This document shows, one piece after another, positions 55,766 to 64,000 of a DNA stretch of 64,000 nt (positions are counted from its first letter, which is position 1; each line of letters begins with the position of its first letter). The notes below the pieces were generated by a model. It ran no database searches, was not told where the DNA came from, and saw nothing but the letters and a program-made list of their open reading frames with translations. The position numbers and the translations under genes were made by a program. The stretch is from assembly GCA_950022655.1 (NCBI GenBank), contig OX465579.1, forward strand, positions 177,329,263-177,393,262. Reading direction: 5' to 3'. This stretch comes from Alentia gelatinosa. Taxonomy: Eukaryota > Annelida > Polychaeta > Phyllodocida > Polynoidae.

Positions 55766-55929
55766 CTGGAAGTTTTCCACGGCTGGCTCCATGTCGTAGG
55801 TGAAGTCGAAGAAGTTGTAGATGGCGTTAAAGTCGATGGCTCTGCCCGCCTCGTTGATGGACTTCCCTCTCTCTGTCATACGAACCGGCACCGATTCGTT
55901 GAAGAATCCCACCGACGACCTCATCGGAT
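55766..55929 (-). CDS. Exon 2 of membrane protein
   Basis: The acceptor is gttgatgcacAG|ATCCGA and the donor is TTCCAG|GTTCGT (a weaker GTTCGT donor). It completes Asn78 and encodes residues 79-132: PMRSSVGFFNESVPVRMTER, GKSINEAGRAIDFNAIYNFF, DFTYDMEPAVENFQ. One sequon (NES) is present. The join to exon 3 reads ENFQ-IPRGIYC. Confidence 0.83.
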
Positions 55930-56058
55930 CTGTGCATCAACACCATGCAATCATCATTTATAATGCTCCAAGGGGAACTACAGTGTGAGTAACACAAATA
56001 AGGACCCCTTATAGTTAGTAGTGGTCAGGAAATGTGTTTGTCAACAATAATAAGAATA

Positions 56059-56210
56059 GAGGGAAACTATGTTCCGGTGAGCAAAAGTTTAAAGTCACGA
56101 GGTAAGGCTCGGAAAATTTACTGCCCAAGGCCTTGGCCGCGGGCAATGATTTTACCGAGCCTCACCGAGTACATTTGACTTTTGATTACCGGTACTTGGT
56201 TTCCCTATCC
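56059..56210. repeat. Foldback family K, copy 1
   Basis: gtcacgaggtaaggctcgga and ttttaccgagcctcaccgag close on tgcccaaggccttggccgcg. The ends are gggaaactatgttccggtga and ttaccggtacttggtttccc. Confidence 0.65.
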
Positions 56211-56344
56211 TTTGAAGTCTTCCTTTAAATATCGATAAAATCAATATTTCTTTTCCTGCCATAGCCCTAGAAAAATGGCCACCCTTATCGAGTAACTGCA
56301 ATAGCTAAGTTTTCGTCCCGCTGCTCTTTATGTGACATGGTCAG

Positions 56345-56422
56345 GCCGGGACGAAAACGTCAGCCCAGGACGAAAACGTCAGCCTGGGACGAAAACGTCA
56401 GCCCGGGACGAAAACGTCAGCC
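56345..56422 (+). repeat. 19-bp tandem repeat, four units
   Basis: gggacgaaaacgtcagcc four times with small changes. Confidence 0.8.
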
Positions 56423-56744
56423 TCGCTACATAGCTTATAATTACTGCACCCCCAGCAGCGGTATGTAACTATAGAGGTTTCGGAAATGGGTATTTAGGAA
56501 TATCATAATCACATCATGTAGGAAATAGGTTGATATAAATTGGTTTCCAAACAGACATATCTAAAACATTGGAAACATGTTTGTTTTGGTAGATATACAC
56601 TGGCTTATTCCCGACGTGTGCGCGACGTAGAAATTTGCCCTACACTACACGAATATACGTAAATCTATATAAAATCTGCGTACATTTATGTTGATTAATG
56701 TAAATCTACCAACGTGTTTACTATGTAAAGAAGTAAGTAATTCC

Positions 56745-57090
56745 TATCACAACTAGGACCAAATTGAAGGTTCATCATTGATGTATGAGCATGTAATTTT
56801 AAATGAATAACAATCAAAAGGTTTGGGTTACTTTCAGTCTATGGATAGCTTTCTGCAACCAACTTGGACCGAGACACCTTGCCATTTCTGCAACCGCCTG
56901 ACTAAGTCTAGGATCCAAATATCAAGCACTAGTGGGTCAAGTGATTGGTCATGATCAGTTGAGCATGCCTCTAAACCCCTGAGACACTGGCACCCTGTTC
57001 TTTTCCCATTATAACGGTGAATATCACACATATAGTGAAGAGATAATTTTCTGGAAGCACGCTGAATGTCTATATGGGATCACTCAAAGA
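56745..57090 (+). repeat. Repeat family P, copy 2 (uninterrupted)
   Basis: gttcatcattgatgtatgag ... aggatccaaatatcaagcac ... gctgaatgtctatatggga. Confidence 0.55.
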
Positions 57091-57497
57091 GGGGACCCCC
57101 ACCTACCACGATAGGCCACGACATGCTTCCCGATCGCTACGATTTGAAATGGGGAAATCGTGACCTATCGGAAGGTCCCCGATAGGTCCAACAGTTTGAA
57201 ATCGTAGAGCGTGGCAACGCCTTGGGAGGACCAATAACATAAATGCTGACCACAATATCTTCCCGATAGGCTATGATACCCTACGACCGGCTGCGAAATT
57301 TCCAACATGTTGTAAATTATCAGGACCTCTACGATTGGCGTTTTCATCGCAGCCTATCTTGAGCTGTCGTAGACGGAATCGCAGAAACCTGTTCCACCTA
57401 CCACGATTTTGCCAGAACTCACGCTACAATCGGAATGGTGTCGGGAAGGCCGTCGTAAGGCCAATCTGGACCAGAATCATGGTAGGTGGGGGCAGGC
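57091..57497. mobile_element. Family D element
   Basis: ggggacccccacctaccacg left and atggtaggtgggggcaggc right, about 400 bp. The interior has ccacgataggccacgac and cgaccggctgcg words and inner copies of the end (cctgttccacctaccacgat). No coding frame. Confidence 0.7.
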
Positions 57498-57689
57498 TTA
57501 AACCTTCAGGCAGTGTATTTAGGTTGTGCATGCACTCTCTAAAAACACGTTAATTTAAGTAGCTTATAACGTTAACCGGGCACAAGTCCTGCCCCTATTT
57601 GGACAGACTAGGAACTTGAGCTGAGCGAAAATAGGGGTAAAGGTAACATCAGGCAGGAAAGGATAAGATTACTACTCACAGAAACCAAT
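57498..57689. other. No gene seen
   Basis: Short unassigned intron or 5'-side segment. Confidence 0.35.
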
Positions 57690-57880
57690 GTTACTTGGCC
57701 AAGACAGGGATGTATAGAAACCAATATTACTTGGCCAAGACAGGGATGTATAGAAACCAATATTCCTTGGCCAAGACAGGGATGTATAGAAACCAATATT
57801 GCTTGGCCAAGACAGGGATGTATAGAAACCAATATTACTTGGCCAAGATAGGGATGTATAGAAACCAATGTTACTATATA
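57690..57880 (+). repeat. 36-bp minisatellite
   Basis: Five full units of cttggccaagacagggatgt, atagaaaccaatatta, with isolated units at 58193-58230 and 58983-59042. Frames in it are repeat by-products. Confidence 0.85.
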
Positions 57881-58544
57881 CCTACGGGCAAATGTCTCAT
57901 TTTTACTGACCAGTAGTACAGATTCTGTTCGTCACTGAGTGAAAAAAGAATACACATACGTCCCTCCGTACCACGTGACCACTTATTCTGCTAGTTAGTG
58001 AGTTATAGAATGACATTCCTAGTGATTTCTAGGTATATAATAATAAAGAGACACAGTGAGTGTGACTGAATTTCATCTGTTCCTCAATATTTTGGTCAGA
58101 AATGCTCACCTCGTTCTTCGAACTCGGTGAATATTTCTGATCAAAAATTTGTCTGAACAGATTCCATTCAGTCACACTAACTATGACTATATATTACTTG
58201 GCTAAAATAGGGATGTATAGAAACCAATATTCCTATATACCTATGAGTGAACAACCTATGATTCCTATATACCTATGGCTGTACATTACATGCTCACACC
58301 ACGTTCTGGGGGGTGGAGTAACTTATGGATACTACCCAAGGTTGCCGTATACTACCCAAGGTTGCTGTATAAGGTTGACATTTAGACCAACCAGATTGTC
58401 TCTTACAAAATTCATATGAAAAGCGCAGTGGGGAGTAAACATAAAGTGTCAAGTTACTCGATAAGGTTGGATCTGGCTTCAGGTTTGATGTTGGATGAGC
58501 AAATAACGCTAATTTTCGTTATCAAACCACATTTAAAGGTATAT
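57881..58544. repeat. Foldback and unassigned sequence
   Basis: 58060-58190: imperfect hairpin gtgtgactgaatttcatctg against acagattccattcagtcaca, enclosing ctcgttcttcgaactcggtg. Related to 61250-61370. Confidence 0.45.
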
Positions 58545-58985
58545 AGGAATAGGGAAACCAAGTACCAGTGAAAGGAAGTCAAAATTACTCGGTAAGGCTT
58601 GGAAAAATTACTGCCCGCGGCCAAGGCCTTGGGCAGTAATTTTTCCAAGCCTTACCTCGTAACTTTGACTTCCTTTCACCGGAACATTGTTTCCCTCTAT
58701 TACTTAACGCTTCTGGGGGTGGAATAATTTTTGTTTCCTGCCCAGGACGAAGTTACTGCCCAGGTTGACATTTACTGCCCAAGTTGACGTTTACTGCCCA
58801 GGTTGACGCTCAGAGACATTCGGTTTTTATCGATATTAGCCGACAATTGAAGGTATATAGGGATAGGGAAACCACCTACCAGTGGAAATAGGTCAAAATT
58901 ACTACGCGTTGGGCAGTAATTTGTCCAAGCCTTACCTCGTAACTTTGACTTATTCCCACCAGAACATAGTTTCCCTCTATTTCTT
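58545..58985. repeat. Foldback family K, copies 2 and 3
   Basis: 58548-58700 (ggaaaccaagtaccagtgaa ... ctttcaccggaacattgttt) and 58862-58980 (ggaaaccacctaccagtgga ... cccaccagaacatagtttcc). Between them are short repeats of actgcccaggttgacgt. Confidence 0.65.
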
Positions 58986-59401
58986 GGCCAAGATAGGGAT
59001 GCATAGAAACCAATATTACTTGGCCAAGATATGGATGTACAGACCAGAACTATCCAATATGTATCAGGCTTGTCTTGATTTCTACTAATACACCTTTTGT
59101 CCCTTTGGAAATCAGTATTTGAGCAGCTATGGCAGATCCTATCAACGAACACCTCGAGAAATGCTGACCCAGAATGATACCCAGACACTCCAGATAATTG
59201 CTAACTTTCCCTCCGGGTGCAGAGTAATAATGCGGGCAATATTCTCCTGGTTATATCCCACCTCGTAATGCGATAGAGATCTGGGGACGAGTGAGTCTTA
59301 TAACTAATAACTCCCGCCAGAGATCCGGGACAAATTGCAGTGTGACAGGGATCGGGAGGTAACGTCGAGGCTGTAGGACGAGGTCGGGGGCTGAGGGCTT
59401 C
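58986..59401. other. No gene seen
   Basis: Intron or upstream DNA, no exon-like segment recognised. Confidence 0.35.
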
Positions 59402-60053
59402 TGGGACCCGTTTCAATAGAATGCGTCACTAAGCCACTTAGTGACATGACTAGTGACAGCAATAGTGACAGGAATAGTGACAAAATTTAAGTCTCGTTTC
59501 ATAAGGCATGTCACTATTAAGGTGGTGTGTCAGTTCACTGTTGGTGACATAGTGACATTACTGCCTGGGCCTTACAATGGATGGTGTTAGTGCTATCAGG
59601 AACAAGTGGTGTCAATGTGAAAGTCGCCACAGAAATTAGTGACTGGCTTGAGTAATCCTACACTGGCCATCAGAGCAACATTTGCTATGACAGAATTCAA
59701 ATGTGAATATCATTGGATTGCATGAGCCGATCTTCTTCATATTTGGCATGTTTATAAGTTGTATATGTCCCAAACTGGGTTAAAGTTTCATAGCCTAATT
59801 CCTACAGGGGGTAAAGTTACGCTTTTGTGACAATAGAAGTGAGAGGGTATACCCTCTCGCTATTTAGGACACTACAGTGACCCATACAGTGACCGGACAG
59901 CCACTTCTGAAATGGTACAAGCCACTATTTGCGCCTGTCCATTACCCTATGTCGCAGAATCGGTTGTCCCTCAACTACTGAAACGCGAAGTACCGCTATT
60001 GTGTCACTAAACCCAATAACAGACGCCCTACAGACTATTGAAACGGGTCCCTG
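59402..60053 (-). mobile_element. TIR element family G, copy 2
   Basis: tgggacccgtttcaatagaa left and actattgaaacgggtccctg right, about 650 bp; inverted relative to 9599-10231. Non-coding. Confidence 0.75.
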
Positions 60054-61219
60054 AATGGCAATAAGAAGGAGAAACTCACTCTACTCCCAGATCTGTCGCG
60101 GCACTAGCGCTTGCTAATCTCTGCGTCAACCCAACGCTGGTTCCCTGGTATCTAAATAAGGACAGGGGAACCGGCTAAAATTTCAGATTCAAAACAAGGC
60201 AACTGTCAAAAGTTTTGAAATTCAAAGAACTCATATATTATGAGTTATGAAATGTGGAAATCCTGCGGTTTTGTTTTCAGTTCTAAAGCACTTTATTAAG
60301 TGAATCCACAGTTGCTTAGACTGCCACTTCAAGTGAGCACATGTGTCATGTTTACAAAACAAAACCCAATAGTACATGAGGTGCTATCCATTGTAAAAAG
60401 TAATCCCAGAGATTCTATCTGGTCTTATACAAATAGTAACAGAAATTATTGTATATTATTTACCAAATAAACATGTTCATCTCTATTTACAAGTAGAACA
60501 CAAAAAAACACCCAAATCGCTGATATTTGAAAAAACTGGCGGATGGGACAGATTCTGTCCAAACAGGCGGGTCGGTGCAGAGATACAAGCGGCCGCAGGA
60601 AATAGAGCGCAGGATATCTGCTAGGGAGCTGAAAATATCCAATGAGGGGTTGTTTGGGAGTAATCACACAAAGATTGCCGAGCGAGGTTTTGGAGGAAGC
60701 CCATGTGAGTTGGGTATTTTCAGCAGCAATGGATTGGGTGCAGTTCAGATTTTATCTTATCCCTATAAAAAAATGACTGACTAAAATTGGTGACATAAGA
60801 ATTTTTTTTTTTTTTTACAATACTCCATGGGCATTTCCACCTGCCAAATTTTGTTCTCTGCTGAATTTATCGGCCACAACTGATAGATTTTCTATCATCT
60901 AAATGAATGGCAAGTTTTAGCAGCTATGGATTGAGGGTGGTTCAGATATGATCGCATCTCCATTACTGACTGATCGGCTAGTTTATGATGTCATCACCCA
61001 TTGAGTATTTACTTACAATACTCCATGGCCGTTGGGTATGAGTTCCCAATGTTAAGTCTATGGGGAAAAAATACCAGGGCTGAGATTTGATACCTGTGTG
61101 TGAATGTCTTACAACTATATGACAGCTGTATATATTTCATTCAGCACACTATGCGCGAACTATTAATTCGTCCACTCCGTACCATGTGACTTGTTTTAAA
61201 TTGGTGTTTTCAATGATTT
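60054..61219. other. No gene seen
   Basis: AT-rich. A family I left-module remnant (gagttcccaatgttaagtct) is at about 61040. The 60527 frame lacks motifs. Confidence 0.35.
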
Positions 61220-61530
61220 CCGGATATAGAATAAAAAGGAGACATTTTGGGTGTGTCTGAATTACATCTCCTCCTTGTTGATTTTGGTCGGAAATATTCA
61301 GCTCGAACTTCAAACTCGATAAATATTTCCGACCACAACAACTCGGTCAAGATTTGATCGGGGCACACTGACCACGTCTCTGTATACTACTCCTCCTTTA
61401 CTATATGCCGTATATATATACTGTAAATGCCGTATATATATATATACTGTAAATACGCAACGTTTACTATATACCCATGCTGTATATACTGTAAATATGC
61501 ACCGTTTCGCCATATAACGTAAACATACTG
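61220..61530. repeat. Foldback and ATAC-rich simple repeat
   Basis: 61250-61370 hairpin (ttggtcggaaatattcagct against gataaatatttccgaccaca). 61400-61505 repeats tgccgtatatatactgtaaa. Confidence 0.5.
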
Positions 61531-61639
61531 TACGAACCACTGGTCCGTACACTAAAATATGGACCACCTTGCCATACACGTTTATTAAGATATTGGTTGT
61601 TAAGTTAAATGAAGGTATTGATTTTTTTTTAATCTCGGG

Positions 61640-61794
61640 TATATAATAAATACATAATGTCCAACCATGCTGTACAATTCACAGAACGAGATGGTAATTT
61701 ACAGTTTGTACGGAACTCGGTGTAAACGCCCCGGTCCGTAATAACTAAATTACCATCTCGTTCTGTGAATTGTACAGCATGGTCAGGACGTTCT
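61640..61794. repeat. Long near-perfect inverted repeat
   Basis: Arms of about 37 bases at 61664-61701 and 61745-61783 (accatgctgtacaattcaca ... and complement) with a spacer of about 45 bases. Confidence 0.75.
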
Positions 61795-62075
61795 ATAGGC
61801 CCATTTCCATTGGCTGATTTCCCGTCACCGATCTGCAGTCTGGCACTGCTGACCCAAAATCGGTCAATGGAAACGACCAAGCTCGTGAAATGACCCAAGA
61901 CTTTTTCTGCTTAGATTATGCAATGTGGCACCACCCACCACTGAGTGAAAGCTTGGTCACTGAGTGAAATATACTACCCTTCTATATCGACGCAGTCTGT
62001 GGCACCACTGACAGACTTTCCGGGCAACACAAAAAATCTACACAAAGTTTGTCGGCCAATGGAAACGGGCCTTAA
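61795..62075. repeat. Family E variant (E'), copy 2
   Basis: ggcccatttccattggctga left and gccaatggaaacgggcctta right. The interior matches 26098-26378. Confidence 0.7.
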
Positions 62076-62079
62076 CCCT

Positions 62080-62463
62080 TCAAGAGCCACACATCATTCA
62101 CCATGTACCCATACTATAGCAGGCACCAGAACCAATTGTGGCCTTTGTATGGCCAGCTTTTGTTGTCAATATTATTAAGGGAAATTACAAAATTAAAATT
62201 TTCAGTAAATCTCTATTTTTTATTAGAACTTTTCGATATTTTAATGACCTACTGGCAACATTAAGCATATTATCTCATGTATTTTTTATGATTCTGCGAT
62301 AATTTTTCAAAAAGTTACAAAGGAACAAATACAGAGTGGTTCATCCATTCCATATGGGAATGCCATATGGCGTTGTCCGGCCCTGGCCAGGGGAATGCCA
62401 TATGGCATTGTCCGGCCCTGGCCAGGGGGATGCCATATGGCATTGCCCTGCCAGAAAGGGTTA
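62080..62463. repeat. Element R with a 33-bp tandem repeat
   Basis: Ends cttaacccttcaagagcc and gccagaaagggttaagg. Inside, ggaatgccatatggcattgt and ccggccctggccagg repeat three times (62357-62450). Confidence 0.55.
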
Positions 62464-62877
62464 AGGGGTCCATCCACCAACCACGACAGGGCTGCGACAA
62501 CGGCTTTCCGACAGGGTCCACGACAGCTCTACGATTGGAAGCCTTGTCGTAGCCTTGTCGTGGTTGGTGGACCACAGTTCCCGACAAGAGGCTACGACAA
62601 GGTCACGACAGGCTGCGACATGAAGCTTGTCGGGGGCCTTCCGACAAGGTTACGATAAAATCGAACATGTTCGATTTTGGAGCCGTGTCGTGGCGTGTCG
62701 TGGCGTGTTGCGAGGTTGTCGCAGAGATCTAGGATAGAATATTAAGGTGGAGCGTGCACTTCCCGACAGGCTGCGACAAGGGGTCACGACAGCCCCCCTT
62801 CTCACGACAAGGCTGCGATTGGAACTTCCTTGTCGGCGTGTGTCGCAGCCCTGTCGTGGTTGGTGGACGCACCCCCT
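62464..62877. mobile_element. MITE family B, copy 5
   Basis: aggggtccatccaccaacca left and gttggtggacgcaccccctt right. Its right end lies only about 15 bases inside the intron from the donor of exon 62893-63126. Confidence 0.75.
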
Positions 62878-62892
62878 TCAGTAAGTACTTAC

Positions 62893-63126
62893 TGGCCATG
62901 TCCCAGTACATCTGAGCCGTGGTCCGCTTGCTGGCGTCGTAGACACACGAGCTCCACTGGTTGGTGTTAATCCCGCGGATCACCTTCGGGCCGACGTACG
63001 TGGTCGGGTTCACTCCGTCCCCGAACTTGAGCACTCGTTCAGTGGGAGCGATGTGCGCTCGGCCGTTCACGTACTCCAGGCCGAAGATGGAGTCGGGTCC
63101 GATGGGCCTCACGTTACAGTCTGACG
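62893..63126 (-). CDS. Exon 1 in window (RGI module 1) of membrane protein; 5' part outside
   Basis: The acceptor is ccctctcacAG|CGTCAGAC and the donor is ATGGCCA|GTAAGTAC. It begins with the last two bases of a codon, so further 5' exons lie beyond the window. It encodes residues 1-77 of the visible product plus the first base of Asn78: SDCNVRPIGPDSIFGLEYVN, GRAHIAPTERVLKFGDGVNP, TTYVGPKVIRGINTNQWSSC, VYDASKRTTAQMYWDMA. VIRGINTNQWSSC is the first RGI module and carries a Cys typical of secreted domains. With all exons joined the partial protein has a multi-module ectodomain and a C-terminal TM. A LolA-like (lipoprotein-localisation-fold) metazoan membrane protein is the best guess; no function is known. 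Confidence 0.83.
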
Positions 63127-63164
63127 CTGTGAGAGGGTAGAGGTAGAAACTCGTGTCAAAATGT

Positions 63165-63620
63165 TTTACAGTGTTGATATAGATTTATTATCCACTTCAT
63201 ACAAAGTGTCCATAGTAAACACACAGGGAGTGTGTATCACCATACCCGGAGCATACAGATATATCCACCTAATACAAAGTGTCTATAGAAAACACATAGG
63301 GAGTGTGTATCACCATACCCGGAGCGTACAGATATATCCACCTAATACAAAGTGTCCATAGAAAACACATAGGGAGTGTGTATCACCATACCCGGAGCGT
63401 ACAGATATATCCACCTAATACAAAGTGTCCATAGAAAACACATAGGGAGTGTGTATCACCATACCCGGAGCATACAGATATATCCAATAAATACAAAGTG
63501 TCCGTAGAAAACACATAGGGAGTGTGTGTCACCTTACCCGGAGCATACAGATATATCCACCTTATACAAAGTGTTCATAGAAAACACACAGGGAGTGTAT
63601 ATGGACGTACCCAGCCCGTA
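63165..63620. repeat. 74-bp minisatellite upstream of exon 62893-63126
   Basis: Six units of tacaaagtgtccatagaaaa, cacatagggagtgtgtatca, ccatacccggagcatacaga, tatatccaccta. The array starts about 45 bases from the exon's acceptor. Confidence 0.9.
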
Positions 63621-63717
63621 AGGACATGTTGTATATTTTTATTGTATTTTTCATGTACACCCAGGTAGAATTAGAAACTCATGTCAAAATATGTCTCTAT
63701 AATGTCAATATAATATA

Positions 63718-64000
63718 TTATCTCACCCCAGATATTTCTTCTCCATAGACTTAACATTGGAAACTCGTATCTAACACTCATCAGATATTTAGGAAATATA
63801 TCCAATGGGGGATAATGTCACAAATGTTAGCCCATTAGTCAATATCAAGGGTGAGATAAATTCAGAAACCTTTATTCAAGTTTAGGGTCAGAGCTGGACC
63901 CCATCTCGTTTGAATCACATAGCAATTCTCGCGGCTTCGCCTTGTGAATTACTATGTGATTCAAACTCGATGGAATACGAGCTCAGACCCTAAACTTTCA
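63718..64000 (+). repeat. Foldback family I, variant, reaching the window edge
   Basis: Left module (tatctcaccccagatattt, catagacttaacattggaaa) then a long hairpin (tttagggtcagagctgg ... tttgaatcacatagcaattc against gaattactatgtgattcaaa ... gagctcagaccctaaac) with loop ggcttcgccttgtgaatt. Confidence 0.65.

Noticed and set aside
57608..57916. Repetitive peptides (VSIHPCLGQ / KTGMYRNQY)
   Set aside because: Direct translation of the 36-bp minisatellite in both directions.

Overview
The window is animal nuclear DNA: introns with canonical GT/AG sites, TTAGGG-like tracts, dense MITEs and foldback repeats, and a tyrosine-recombinase (YR) retrotransposon. The best guess is a cephalochordate (amphioxus, Branchiostoma; about 0.65). 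The main reason is the many minisatellites that start or end inside splice sites; from memory, such 'mirage' minisatellites were described in amphioxus. Another marine invertebrate is possible.

One host gene runs on the minus strand across nearly the whole window and is open at its 5' end (right edge). Twelve exons can be supported: 62893-63126, 55766-55929, 49286-49408, 48126-48231, 45423-45586, 39847-39942, 36087-36164, 33479-33602, 25459-25571, 22483-22677, 20642-20738, then one of two terminal exons, 9441-9532 or 7030-7178. All phases agree. The joined frame stays open for 546 residues ending at 7030, or 527 ending at 9441. The product is the C-terminal part of a secreted or type I membrane protein with recurring 'RGI-C/N' modules, a Gly/Ser linker, one transmembrane helix and two alternative cytoplasmic tails. 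It resembles the metazoan LolA-like/uncharacterised ectodomain proteins; this assignment is from motif memory and is tentative.

The other protein-coding unit is a young, apparently complete Ngaro-type YR retrotransposon on the plus strand (11228-16710). It has split direct repeats A1-ORFs-B1-A2-B2, a zinc-knuckle Gag, an RT/RNase H protein and a YR with all five catalytic residues. It lies in the intron between the two groups of terminal exons. It has split an older 520-bp repeat whose intact relative at 32941-33467 preserves the empty target site.

Almost everything else is non-coding repeat. Several short elements with 3-bp TTA/TAA flanks (families A, B, C, D) share an outer motif resembling GTCCACC. 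Other families are foldbacks (I, J, K, M), longer TIR elements (E, F, G, H, L, N, Q, R, S), LTR-like fragments, a LINE tail and minisatellites. Several exons are bounded within a few tens of bases by repeat, and at least five have a tandem array that carries the splice site plus part of the exon. No rRNA, CRISPR or second host gene was seen. Most other open frames are shadows of the retrotransposon or chance frames in repeats. Family letters are mine. Repeat edges are by eye and may be off by about 10-20 bases.
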